A stretch of DNA of 51,592 nucleotides from Gammaproteobacteria bacterium (GCA_026981985.1 JALSHZ010000107.1:1-51592), one strand, 5' to 3'; positions 17,350-27,464 are shown, counted from the first letter of the stretch. Made by a program: numbers and translations. Notes: a model not told the origin generated them from the letters alone.

Positions 17350-18294
17350 GTGAGTAGTGATGAAAAAAAGGACCCAATGGGGATAGTTGTGTTGCTGGGC
17401 GGCCTTGTCCTTCTCGGGTTGACGGTCTGGTTTTTGGTCAACAGCCTGTTCAACACGATCCAGCGCAATTCGACTCGTGGATTGGAGAGCGAAGAGACGG
17501 TGCAAATGCAACAGGCGCTTGTACAGGAGCGGTTGAAGCGGGTTGGTTTCGTCAAGGCTGGTTACGTGCCGAAGGTGCCGCCGGTGCGCACGGGCAAGGA
17601 AATCGTCGATGACATCTGTGGCGAATGCCATGTCGAGGGTTCCATGGGTGCCCCGGTCATCGGTAGTAAGGACTGGGCCGAGCGTTTTGCCAATGGCTTT
17701 GATTCGCTGTTGAAAACCGCTCAGGAAGGCAAGGGCGATATGCCACCGCGCGGAGATGATCCCAGTTTGACCGACAAGGATTTGATGCGGGCGATTGCGT
17801 ATATGTTGAAAGAGTCTGGACTGACGCCACCGGTGATCGACCCGCCCAAGAAGGATGGCGACGGTGCTGACGGCAAGAAGCCCGCGGCAGCGGGTGCTGC
17901 GCCTGCCGCAGGTGTTGAAGGGGGAGCGCCAGCGGAAGCTGCGCCTGCCCCGGCGGCTTCGGAACAGACATCTTCAGCGGCTGGAACCTCGCGTTCCGGC
18001 CTCGCCGAACGGATGGCCGAGCGCGAGTACAATCCCTTCGATCTTGATTCGGTGCCAGCCGCGAAGAAGGGTGAGGCTGTATTCGAAGTGGCTTGCAAGG
18101 GGTGCCACCAATTCATGCCACCGCGTACCGGTAGCAAGGAAGATTGGGCGCATGTTGCGGCGAAGGGGATGGATCAACTCTATAACAGCACTCTGTATGG
18201 CACTTTCGGCATGCCGCCAAAGGGTGGTCGTCTCGACCTCTCCGACGAAGACATCAAGGCTTCAGTCGATTATATGGCGTCTCTCGCCAAGTAA
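17350..18294 (+). CDS. Membrane-anchored dihaem cytochrome c5-type protein
   Basis: 314 residues, GTG start with GGAG upstream. A single N-terminal helix (about 10-31, GIVVLLGGLVLLGLTVWFLV) anchors the protein, with the rest in the periplasm. Two cytochrome c5-like domains follow: haem motif CGECH at 90-94 with axial Met probably in DMPPRG, and CKGCH at 249-253 with GMPPKGG. They are joined by a 70-residue linker rich in Ala, Pro and Gly (about 165-225). Such proteins shuttle electrons between quinol-cytochrome c reductase or sulfur-oxidation enzymes and terminal oxidases. No oxidase subunits are adjacent, so its partner is not shown here. It is convergent with comM with 7 bp between. Confidence 0.88.
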   Translation: MSSDEKKDPMGIVVLLGGLVLLGLTVWFLVNSLFNTIQRNSTRGLESEETVQMQQALVQERLKRVGFVKAGYVPKVPPVRTGKEIVDDICGECHVEGSMGAPVIGSKDWAERFANGFDSLLKTAQEGKGDMPPRGDDPSLTDKDLMRAIAYMLKESGLTPPVIDPPKKDGDGADGKKPAAAGAAPAAGVEGGAPAEAAPAPAASEQTSSAAGTSRSGLAERMAEREYNPFDLDSVPAAKKGEAVFEVACKGCHQFMPPRTGSKEDWAHVAAKGMDQLYNSTLYGTFGMPPKGGRLDLSDEDIKASVDYMASLAK

Positions 18295-18301
18295 CACCTT
18301 C

Positions 18302-19816
18302 CTATTTCCCGGTCATCCACCGGTCCATTGCTCTGTAGCCCAACGCTTCCGTCAGGTGCAGCGCGGAAATCTCTTGTTCTTCCCCCAGATCAGCAATCGT
18401 CCTCGCGACTTTCAGAATGCGGTGATAGGCGCGTGCTGACAGATTGAAACGATCCATCGCCTTGTCCATCAATGCCTGGCTCTGTGCGTCCAGTTTGCAC
18501 CATTTTTCGACCTCGCGATTGTTGAGCGTGGCGTTGGGTTTGCCGGCGCGTTCGATCTGTCGTTGCCGGGCAATGGTGACACGGTGGCGGATTGCAGTGC
18601 TGTCTTCGGTGTCGGTGGCACGCTCGCGCAGCGCCTCGCGGGGCAATTTCGGTACCTCGATTTGCAGGTCGATGCGGTCGAGAATGGGGGCAGAGATGCG
18701 GCTGCGGTGGCGGCGCTGTTGCTCGGGCGTACATTGACAGTTGTTGCGCAGATCGCAGTCGTAGCCTTGTGGGCAGGGGTTCATCGCTGCGATCAGCTGG
18801 AAATTGGCTGGGAACTCGGCCTGCCGCGCGGCGCGGGAGATGGTGATCGTTCCTGTTTCCAGCGGTTCGCGCAGCACTTCCAGCACGCGCTTCTCGAACT
18901 CGGTAAATTCATCTAAAAACAAAATGCCATGGGTGGCGAGAGAGACTTCTCCCGGCCTTGGGATCGAACCCCCGCCCACCAGTGCGACGCCGGACGATGT
19001 ATGGTGCGGCTGACGACAGGGGCGCTGACGGTAGCGGCTGCTGTCGAAGCCGCCCTGACCGATGGAGAGTATGGCGGCGCTTTCCAGGGCTTCGGTATCG
19101 GTCATCGGCGGCATGATGGTAGCCAGCCGCGTGGCCAGCATCGTTTTGCCTGTTCCGGGTGGTCCAACCATCAGCATGTGGTGACGCCCCGCTGCGGCCA
19201 CCTCCAGCGCCCGCCGCGCCTTGGGCTGGCCACGCACATCGGCCATGTCGATGCTGTAGTCGGGTTCGGCAGCAGCGAGTTCGGTGATATATGGGGGCAG
19301 GGTGTTTCCGGTGGCGAGATGCTGGGTGACATCCAGTAGCTGACGCGCGGGGCGCAAGTCCAGACCTTCCACCAGTGCGGCTTCATCGGCATTTTCCGTG
19401 GGCAGGATGAGTGTGCGCTGCGCCTTACTGGTGGCCAGTGCCGAGGGTAGTGCGCCGGTTACCGGCCGCAGTTCGCCAGCCAGTGACAGTTCGCCGATAA
19501 ACTCATGTGCCGGCAGCAAGTCGGCCGGAATCTGGTTCGATGCAGCGAGAATGCCGAGTGCGATCGGCAGGTCGAAGCGCCCGCCTTCCTTGGGCAAGTC
19601 GGCGGGGGCGAGGTTGATGGTGATGCGACGATCCGGAAAGTCGAATCCGGAGTTGCTGATGGCGGCGCGAACCCGGTCCTTGCTTTCCTTGACGGCCGCT
19701 TCGGGCAGGCCAACGATGGAGATGGCCGGCAGGCCATTGGCCAGATGCACCTCGACGCGGACGGTAGGCGCGTCGATGCCGACCAACGCACGGCTGAAGA
19801 CAATGGCAAGGGGCAT
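18302..19816 (-). CDS. comM: YifB/ComM family Mg-chelatase-like AAA+ ATPase
   Basis: 504 residues, the usual length. The N-terminal domain begins MPLAIVFSRALVGIDAPTV with VGLPEAAVKESKDRVRAAI, typical of the YifB family. Walker A is MVGPPGTGKTMLA and Walker B is ILFLDEFTEF. A cysteine cluster in the middle (NPCPQGYDCDLRNNCQC) resembles the Zn-binding insert of ComM. The C-terminal part ends in the Mg_chelatase helical domain (LSARAYHRILKVARTIADL). ComM is a hexameric helicase that promotes branch migration during natural transformation. The ubiK gene lies directly upstream on the same strand (6 bp apart), a common gammaproteobacterial pairing. Confidence 0.93.
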   Translation of the reverse strand: MPLAIVFSRALVGIDAPTVRVEVHLANGLPAISIVGLPEAAVKESKDRVRAAISNSGFDFPDRRITINLAPADLPKEGGRFDLPIALGILAASNQIPADLLPAHEFIGELSLAGELRPVTGALPSALATSKAQRTLILPTENADEAALVEGLDLRPARQLLDVTQHLATGNTLPPYITELAAAEPDYSIDMADVRGQPKARRALEVAAAGRHHMLMVGPPGTGKTMLATRLATIMPPMTDTEALESAAILSIGQGGFDSSRYRQRPCRQPHHTSSGVALVGGGSIPRPGEVSLATHGILFLDEFTEFEKRVLEVLREPLETGTITISRAARQAEFPANFQLIAAMNPCPQGYDCDLRNNCQCTPEQQRRHRSRISAPILDRIDLQIEVPKLPREALRERATDTEDSTAIRHRVTIARQRQIERAGKPNATLNNREVEKWCKLDAQSQALMDKAMDRFNLSARAYHRILKVARTIADLGEEQEISALHLTEALGYRAMDRWMTGK

Positions 19817-19822
19817 GGAGGG

Positions 19823-20074
19823 CTACTTGGCGGTCAGCTTCACTTCCAGTTCGGCAACGCGCTGTTCCAGTTGCGCCAGTTTTTCCCTGCTGCGTTCGAG
19901 TATCGCTGTCTGTACGTCGTATTCCTCCCTGGTGACGAGATCCATTTTTTGCAGTACGCCCTTGAGCCCGGCTTTGAGGTTCTTTTCGATTTCGGCCTGA
20001 AAGCGGGTTGCTGATTCCGGCATCAGGCTGGTAATGCGTTGGGCAAGTTCATCGATGTTTTTTGGGTCGATCAT
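19823..20074 (-). CDS. ubiK: Ubiquinone biosynthesis accessory factor UbiK
   Basis: 83 residues from the ATG at 20074 (MIDPKNIDELAQRI), placed 8 bp after a GGAG site; a frame extending to 20098 is less likely. All-helical, with an amphipathic N-terminal part and a C-terminal coiled coil (REKLAQLEQRVAELEVKL), as in the YqiC/BMFP family. UbiK binds UbiJ and lipid and supports the aerobic ubiquinone-synthesis complex. It sits between a nitrogen-control regulatory region and comM. Confidence 0.88.
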   Translation of the reverse strand: MIDPKNIDELAQRITSLMPESATRFQAEIEKNLKAGLKGVLQKMDLVTREEYDVQTAILERSREKLAQLEQRVAELEVKLTAK

Positions 20075-20163
20075 GCGGCGGCTCCAGGTCATTGTCACTG
20101 TCTATTATGCCAGTAATTGCACCATATGCCGCGGCTTCGTCCGCAAACTGATCGGTGGTGGGG

Positions 20164-20180
20164 TGCACCAGATTGGTGCC
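20164..20180 (+). promoter_or_regulatory. NtrC (NRI) binding site, distal
   Basis: TGCACCAGATTGGTGCC matches the NtrC palindrome TGCACC-N4-TGGTGCA except for the last base. Its centre is about 143 bp upstream of the start expected from the sigma-54 promoter at 20288. The centre-to-centre distance to the proximal site is 32 bp, three helical turns. Confidence 0.75.
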
Positions 20181-20195
20181 ATGCGGCTACTGAAA

Positions 20196-20212
20196 TGCAC
20201 CGCGGTGGTGCA
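20196..20212 (+). promoter_or_regulatory. NtrC (NRI) binding site, proximal, perfect palindrome
   Basis: TGCACCGCGGTGGTGCA is an exact match to the NtrC consensus. It is centred about 110 bp upstream of the predicted start. Sites near -110 and -140 mirror the enhancer of E. coli glnAp2. A weaker half-site (tgcaccatatgccg) lies further upstream near 20117. Confidence 0.85.
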
Positions 20213-20287
20213 TTGATAATTATCAATAGGGTGATTTCTTCCATATCTGGGATTTGCGACATGAAGTTTTCGTCACGAATGTGAGCC

Positions 20288-20303
20288 TGGCACGGTCATT
20301 GCA
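20288..20303 (+). promoter_or_regulatory. Sigma-54 promoter (-24/-12)
   Basis: TGGCACGGTCATTGCA matches the consensus TGGCACG-N4-TTGCA exactly, with GG and GC in the correct spacing. It is 58 bp before the porin start codon and downstream of two NtrC sites, so transcription of the porin-glnK-amtB unit should be switched on under nitrogen limitation. Confidence 0.9.
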
Positions 20304-20360
20304 TCCTGCCATGCAAGGAGTACGCAACCCCTTTCAATCAACAATCTGGAGAAGTCCAAC

Positions 20361-21008
20361 ATGAATATGATCAAGACAACAGTTCTTTCGCTGGCAGTGG
20401 CCACCGCGATGGCGGCAGCGGGTCAGGCGGTCGCAGGTGTCGAAGCCAACATCGGTGCGACAAGCAACTATATCTGGCGCGGTGTTTCACAAACGGGTGA
20501 TGGCGCAGCGGTTTCAGGTGGTATCGACTGGAGCAGCGATTCTGGTTTCTATGTTGGTACCTGGGCTTCCAATGTGACTTGGACAACGACCCCCGGCTAT
20601 GAGCTCGATGTTTATGCCGGTTTTGGTGGTGAAGTGGCTGACGGTGTTGGTTATGACTTGGGTGTCATTGCCTACCTTTATCCGATCGGTGATGCCGAAG
20701 AAGACTTCACTGAGGTCTATCTGAATGGCAGCTTTGGCATGTTCAACGCAGGTGTTGCCTACACCATCGATACCGAAGCGGGCGGTGATGGTGATATCTA
20801 CCTAAGCGCTGGTTTGGACTTCGATCTGGGTAACGACTATGGCCTGGGTCTTGGGTTTGGTAGCTATGATTTTGATTCGGGTGATGAATACACCCATGTC
20901 AATGCCTCGGTCAGTAAGGGCGATTTCACTTTCGCTATCGACAAGACCGATCAGGATGACGCCGCGGGTGATCCTCGCGTCAGCGTTTCCTGGGGTACTA
21001 CCTTCTAA
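20361..21008 (+). CDS. TorF-family putative outer-membrane porin (TIGR02001 type)
   Basis: 215 residues. Signal peptide MNMIKTTVLSLAVATAMAAAGQAVA. The mature protein begins VEANIGATSNYIWRGVSQT, the typical opening of this family, and continues as alternating beta strands ending in VSVSWGTTF with a terminal Phe, as expected for a small outer-membrane barrel. It is the first gene after the sigma-54 promoter and is followed by glnK and amtB. In this context it probably lets a small nitrogen compound, perhaps ammonium, cross the outer membrane. That role is inferred from position; the family's substrate is not established. Confidence 0.88.
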   Translation: MNMIKTTVLSLAVATAMAAAGQAVAGVEANIGATSNYIWRGVSQTGDGAAVSGGIDWSSDSGFYVGTWASNVTWTTTPGYELDVYAGFGGEVADGVGYDLGVIAYLYPIGDAEEDFTEVYLNGSFGMFNAGVAYTIDTEAGGDGDIYLSAGLDFDLGNDYGLGLGFGSYDFDSGDEYTHVNASVSKGDFTFAIDKTDQDDAAGDPRVSVSWGTTF

Positions 21009-21413
<405 letters not shown>

Positions 21414-21467
21414 TCGTTTCCAGCGATTGCAAAGTGTCCAATTTGAATCTATCCCAGGAGAGTTGAT

Positions 21468-22739
<1,272 letters not shown>

Positions 22740-22766
22740 TTCGGATCACAGCGAATCATCGCAACT

Positions 22767-22795
22767 GGGGCGCCCTTGTGGCGCCCCTTTTTTTT
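22767..22795 (+). terminator. Rho-independent terminator of the glnK-amtB unit
   Basis: Perfect stem GGGGCGCC / GGCGCCCC with loop CTTGT and eight T residues, 28 bp after the amtB stop. Confidence 0.95.
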
Positions 22796-22834
22796 GTGGG
22801 TCTCGGGTCGGGGGCGCAGTGATATGATGCGCTG

Positions 22835-23383
22835 ATGCGAAAGAAACCGGAAATAAAGGGGCGGACAGAGGTGGCGCGTTCGCGCCTGTTCACGATCGAG
22901 CAGGTCGATCTGCGGTTCTCAAATGGGGCCGAGGCGCAGTATGAGCGGTTGGCGCCGGCGTCGGGGTATGGTGCGGTCATCGTTGCGGCGATGCCCGACC
23001 CACAAACGGTGCTGCTGATCGAAGAGTATTCGGTCGGAACCGAGCGCTATGAGCTGGTACTACCCAAAGGGCGTATGGAGGCTGGCGAAACGCCTGAGCA
23101 GGCGGCGAACCGCGAACTGGCTGAGGAGACGGGCCATGCCGCGCGGCGGCTCACCCACATCAGCGACCTCGCACTGGCGCCGGGCTACATGCGCCACAGC
23201 ACGTCGCTGGTGCTGGCAGAAGCCCTTTTTCCGCAGCAGGCCGATGGGGACGAGCCTGAGCCGCTGATCGTCATACCGTGGCCGATCGACCAGATCCATG
23301 AACTCATCCACGACAAGGGCTGCACCGAAGGGCGTACCATAGCGGCACTTTATATGGTCAGGGACTTTGTGGCGCGCAGATAG
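22835..23383 (+). CDS. nudE: ADP-sugar/ADP-compound Nudix hydrolase NudE
   Basis: 182 residues. The Nudix box GRMEAGETPEQAANRELAEETG is complete (GX5EX7REXXEEXG). The N-terminal extension and LVLPKG before the box, plus LALAPGYMRHSTSL after it, match NudE. It hydrolyses ADP-ribose, Ap3A, NADH and related compounds. The neighbouring cysQ also handles adenosine phosphates, and the two genes are often adjacent in gammaproteobacteria, suggesting joint housekeeping of nucleotide by-products. Confidence 0.9.
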   Translation: MRKKPEIKGRTEVARSRLFTIEQVDLRFSNGAEAQYERLAPASGYGAVIVAAMPDPQTVLLIEEYSVGTERYELVLPKGRMEAGETPEQAANRELAEETGHAARRLTHISDLALAPGYMRHSTSLVLAEALFPQQADGDEPEPLIVIPWPIDQIHELIHDKGCTEGRTIAALYMVRDFVARR

Positions 23384-23425
23384 TTGCTACACGGTTTCTG
23401 TCAATCCACAAGGACAAAGATAACC

Positions 23426-23452
23426 ACTCGGCGTGATGAAGGCACGCTGAGT
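23426..23452 (+). other. Stem-loop between nudE and cysQ
   Basis: A 10-bp stem ACTCGGCGTG / CACGCTGAGT (one G-T wobble) with a 7-nt loop, 25 bp ahead of the cysQ start and without a T-run. It could stabilise or segment the nudE-cysQ message; it is not a typical terminator. Confidence 0.45.
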
Positions 23453-23476
23453 TGTTACGTACAAGGAAGCAATAGC

Positions 23477-24280
23477 ATGTCTGAACTACCTGCCGGCCTG
23501 GGCAACTTGATGCGCCAGGCCCGTGATATTGCCCGCGATGCCGGGGCCGCGATCATGGAAATCTACAACTCTGACTTTTCCGTTGAGCATAAGGCGGACG
23601 ATTCTCCGCTGACCGCGGCGGACATGGCGGCGCATCATCTGATCGTCGACCGACTCGAGAAGATTTCCAATTGGCCGATTCTTTCCGAAGAATCCAAGGC
23701 CATTCCCTTTGCCGAACGTTCGCAATGGACGACCTACTGGCTGGTCGATCCGCTGGATGGCACCAAGGAGTTCGTCAAGCGCAACGACCAGTTCACCGTC
23801 AATATCGCCTTGATTCATGACCACAAGCCCGTGCTTGGTGTGGTCTACGCCCCCGCGCTGGATCTGATGTACTACGCCGCTGTTGGCGAAGGTGCCTGGA
23901 GAGAGGCGGGCGGGGGCAAGGCGGAGCCGATTGCCTGCCGTGAACTCGACCCGGACGATCTCGTGCTGTCCAGCTCCAAGTCGCATCGCAATGCAGACCT
24001 GGAAGCCTTTCTCGAGCGCATCGGTCCGCACCAGGAAACACCGATGGGCAGTTCCCTCAAGTTTTGCATCGTCGCCGAAGGCAAGGCTGATCTCTATCCG
24101 CGTATTGGCTTGACTTCAGAGTGGGACACAGCGGCGGCACAATGCGTGGTCGAACAGGCCGGTGGCCAAGTGACAACCACGGATATGAAGCCGCTGGCCT
24201 ACAACACCAAGGACGATCTCCTCAATCCCTGGTTCTTCGTCTTCGGCAAATCGTCGAAAGATTGGTCGACCTTTCTCTGA
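23477..24280 (+). CDS. cysQ: 3'(2'),5'-bisphosphate nucleotidase CysQ
   Basis: 267 residues from the ATG at 23477 (AGGAAG upstream); the longer frame from 23384 runs through the intergenic hairpin. Inositol-monophosphatase fold with metal motifs: ILSEES (Glu), DPLDGTKEF near residue 94, and EWDTAAAQCVVEQAGG near the C-terminus. CysQ removes 3'-phosphoadenosine 5'-phosphate, a by-product of sulfate assimilation, recycling it to AMP. Confidence 0.93.
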   Translation: MSELPAGLGNLMRQARDIARDAGAAIMEIYNSDFSVEHKADDSPLTAADMAAHHLIVDRLEKISNWPILSEESKAIPFAERSQWTTYWLVDPLDGTKEFVKRNDQFTVNIALIHDHKPVLGVVYAPALDLMYYAAVGEGAWREAGGGKAEPIACRELDPDDLVLSSSKSHRNADLEAFLERIGPHQETPMGSSLKFCIVAEGKADLYPRIGLTSEWDTAAAQCVVEQAGGQVTTTDMKPLAYNTKDDLLNPWFFVFGKSSKDWSTFL

Positions 24281-24508
24281 ACCACTATATCTAGCGCTTA
24301 GCTGTCGAGAATCCGCAACCTGTGGCGGGTTCTTGGCTGCATCCCAAAGTTTCATAAAATTGGTGATAATTCACTTTCTCTTTTATTATCAATGCCTTGC
24401 GCTTTAGATCTAAAAGCCTGGTGACTTCTGGCCGCTATATCCCTGTTTTGCGTCAAAGATTTTGTGCTAGATTACGCATATCTGAAACTGGTTTTGGGGT
24501 TCGTCGAC

Positions 24509-27388
24509 ATGAAACATTGGGTAAAGATTTCCGTATTGCTGTTCTCCAGTCAGCTTGCATTGATGGGGCAGCTCATGGCCGCCGAGGATGGCGCTGCCGC
24601 AACGCCAGCAGATGGCGCGGGTGATGCAGCGGCCGCACCCGCGGTGCCGGCAGCAGACCCGGCAGCGGCTGGTGATGCTGCGGCTCCCGTGGATGCTTGT
24701 CCAGATGACAAGGCAGCGTTGGTGGCGTTATACGACAACCTGGGTGGTGAAAATTGGAAAAAAGGTGGTCCCACCGATAACGATATCAACCTCCGTTGGG
24801 TCACGGGGCCTAATCACTGCGATTGGTTCGGCATTGAATGTGATGCCTCGGGTAAGGTCATTTCTGTCGATTTGAACGCCAACAAGCTCAAGGGAGCGAT
24901 GCCTGAGGCGCTGGGAGATCTTGGTTGTCTGACAACCTTGAACCTCGATGACAACAGCATTGGCGGCGAGATCCCTGCTGCAGTCACTAAGTTGACTGCA
25001 CTTGAACGGTTGTCGCTGGATGCCAACAAGATTCAGGGCGATATCCCCTCCGGCCTCGCGGACATGACAAAGCTGACAAGCATCGATCTAGACTACAATG
25101 CATTGCATGTAGCTAACGACGCGGCGGCGGGCGTCGCAACGTCGCTTGAACAGAAGCACGGCAGCAACTTCCTCGAAACCCAGACGCTGGACGCGCAAAA
25201 CGTCAAAGTTGTCGCGCGTACCCGTACTTCCCTGACCCTCGAATGGGATCAGGTGACTTTCACGCCGGAAGGTGGGTATCGCATCTATATCTCTGATAGC
25301 TACGATGGCCCATTTACGCATCATGCAGCCATCAGTGGTACCGGTGTTGATACCGCCAAGGGAGAAGTCGTCGGCAAGGCGAACACCACTGCCGTTGTCG
25401 AAGGTCTGGAGCCGGGCAAGAAGTATTACTTCGTCGTTCATAGTTTTACCAATCCGCATGACGACAACCGCAATGAGGTGGAGAGCGACGGTCAGACTGG
25501 CACGCCGGCGCTTGGTATCACTGACAGCGACGATTCCGATCTCGATGGGCTGAAGAATGCGGAGGAAGCTGCGATTGGGACTGATCCGAACAACCCGGAT
25601 TCCGATCGTGACGGCATCTTCGACCGTCAGGAGGCAGATCCGCTGAATCCTGCGAACACAGACAAGGATGCGCTAATTGACGCACTGGATCCGGACGATG
25701 ACAACGACAACGTCCCCACCCGTCAGGAAGTGATTATTCCGGAAGATCCGGGTCAGAGTGCAACCTTCAAGGATACGGATGGCGACAAGACGCCCGATCA
25801 TCTCGATGCCGATGACGATGGCGATGGTGTGCCAACAAAAATTGAGACCACCAACGCGGCAGGTGATGTGGATCTGGCGCTTGACACCGACGGTGATGGC
25901 ACCCCCAACTACCTCGATACCGATGACGATGGCGATGGCATCTCCACCTTTGATGAGACCAATGGTGGCAAGGACATCAACAAGGATTCTGATGATGATG
26001 GCATCCCGGACTATCTCGACAACAAGAACGACAAGGTCGCCGTACTGGAAGACACGGCGGATCTGGTCGACACATCTATTGGTGGCGGCTCGATGAGTCT
26101 GGGTATCGCTGCTGCTGGTCTGCTTGGTGTGTTGCGGCGCCGGCGTCGTCTTGCCATCACTGCGGCTGCCATCACGCCACTGCTCATGCTCAGTGGTATG
26201 GCTGGGGCTGATGAGAAGGCCGTCGACGAAGCCAAGGCAGCAGCCCAGCAAGAGCTGGACAAGGCCAAGGCCAAGGGCAAGGTTGAAAAGAAAGCATCCG
26301 GAGCGACTGCGGCAAAAAAGCCTGGTCTCAAGGATGAGAAAATCGATTTCAAGGTAACGCAAGCGCAGCCTGAACGTGGTGGTCGTATCTACCTGGGTCT
26401 TGGTGCCGGTCTCACGACCTTGCAGCCCGAACCGAAGACGCCAGGGGTTACGGTCAGTGATGACAACAGTACTGGATACAAATTCCTGTTCGGCTACGAA
26501 GCTACAGACCATTTGGCGATCGAGGCCATGGTCGGCGCATTGGGTGAAGCGACATTGTCGCCTAGCGATAAGACGGTCGACTACAAGGTCGGTTCGTTGT
26601 TTGCACTGTACAACTTGTTTGATTACCGGGTCGGCTTGAATCCGATCGTCAAGGTCGGTGTCTCGTCGATCCAGAACAGCAGCGACACTGGTATCGACTT
26701 GAACGAGATCGATGACACGACGCTATCGGCAGGTGTTGGTTTGGAATATGAATTCGGCAATGGTTTCGTGATTCGTGGTGAATACGAGTACTACTCCGAG
26801 GATGCACAAATGGCATCCATCAATGTGCTCAAGCGCATGGGCGGTGAAGCGCCCATCGTCATTCCTGCGCCGGCGCCTGAACCGGTCGTCGTGCCGCCCC
26901 CCGCACCTGCGGTCATTCCTGCGCCCAGTGTCAAGGTCGAATTCAAGATCCCTGATACAGATGGTGATGGTGTCAACGATATCCGCGATGCTTGTCCGAA
27001 TACACCAGCTGGCGCTGAGGTTGATGAAGTGGGTTGCGCCAAGTTCCAAGGCGTACTCAAAGGCGTCAATTTTGAATACAACTCTTCGCGATTGACGCCG
27101 CGTGCGCGGGCAATTCTTGAAGAAGTCGCCGCCGAGCTGAAGAACTATCCGAACGTGAAAGTTCAGGTTGAGGCGCACACCGACAGCAAGGGTTCCTCAG
27201 GATACAATCTGTGGCTGTCAAAAGCGCGTGCGCAGAGCGTCATCGATTTTCTCGTGTCACGTGGCATCTCCGCCCGGCGTTTGATTCCGATTGGCTTTGG
27301 TGAAACCAAGCCAATCGCTTCGAATAAGACCGATGCTGGTCGCGCATTGAACCGGCGGGTCGAGTTCAAGGTGCTGTCACCGCGGTAA
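24509..27388 (+). CDS. LRR/TSP3 surface protein fused to OmpA-type barrel, internal sorting-signal junction
   Basis: 959 residues from the ATG at 24509 (MKHWVKISVLLF, a good signal peptide ending near LMAA-ED). Domains: Ala/Pro-rich linker (about 27-62); plant-type leucine-rich repeats with N-cap (65-205; NWKKGG, CDWFGIEC, LNLDDNSIGGEIP); fibronectin III (231-330); calcium-binding thrombospondin-3 repeats (339-507). Then GGGSMSLGIAAAGLLGVL and RRRRR at 525-547, which looks like a GlyGly-CTERM sorting tail, yet translation continues into a second signal-peptide-like segment (548-567, possible cleavage AGA-DE), an Ala/Lys linker, an eight-strand-like OmpA barrel (about 625-790), one TSP3 motif (DTDGDGVNDIRDACPN) and an OmpA C-terminal peptidoglycan-binding domain (about 846-959). 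Each domain call is good; the processing of the junction is inferred. Confidence 0.85.
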   Translation: MKHWVKISVLLFSSQLALMGQLMAAEDGAAATPADGAGDAAAAPAVPAADPAAAGDAAAPVDACPDDKAALVALYDNLGGENWKKGGPTDNDINLRWVTGPNHCDWFGIECDASGKVISVDLNANKLKGAMPEALGDLGCLTTLNLDDNSIGGEIPAAVTKLTALERLSLDANKIQGDIPSGLADMTKLTSIDLDYNALHVANDAAAGVATSLEQKHGSNFLETQTLDAQNVKVVARTRTSLTLEWDQVTFTPEGGYRIYISDSYDGPFTHHAAISGTGVDTAKGEVVGKANTTAVVEGLEPGKKYYFVVHSFTNPHDDNRNEVESDGQTGTPALGITDSDDSDLDGLKNAEEAAIGTDPNNPDSDRDGIFDRQEADPLNPANTDKDALIDALDPDDDNDNVPTRQEVIIPEDPGQSATFKDTDGDKTPDHLDADDDGDGVPTKIETTNAAGDVDLALDTDGDGTPNYLDTDDDGDGISTFDETNGGKDINKDSDDDGIPDYLDNKNDKVAVLEDTADLVDTSIGGGSMSLGIAAAGLLGVLRRRRRLAITAAAITPLLMLSGMAGADEKAVDEAKAAAQQELDKAKAKGKVEKKASGATAAKKPGLKDEKIDFKVTQAQPERGGRIYLGLGAGLTTLQPEPKTPGVTVSDDNSTGYKFLFGYEATDHLAIEAMVGALGEATLSPSDKTVDYKVGSLFALYNLFDYRVGLNPIVKVGVSSIQNSSDTGIDLNEIDDTTLSAGVGLEYEFGNGFVIRGEYEYYSEDAQMASINVLKRMGGEAPIVIPAPAPEPVVVPPPAPAVIPAPSVKVEFKIPDTDGDGVNDIRDACPNTPAGAEVDEVGCAKFQGVLKGVNFEYNSSRLTPRARAILEEVAAELKNYPNVKVQVEAHTDSKGSSGYNLWLSKARAQSVIDFLVSRGISARRLIPIGFGETKPIASNKTDAGRALNRRVEFKVLSPR

Positions 27389-27410
27389 CGTAGTGCGCAA
27401 GTAAGGGAAA

Positions 27411-27440
27411 AAGGCGGAGCCATGGCTCCGCCTTTTTTGT
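27411..27440. terminator. Bidirectional terminator between OmpA fusion and serine protease
   Basis: Stem AAGGCGGAGCC / GGCTCCGCCTT around an AT centre (27411-27434), flanked by A residues on the left and TTTTTT on the right, so it can serve both converging genes. Confidence 0.9.
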
Positions 27441-27464
27441 TTGGTGCGCTTTGGGCGTTCCCGG

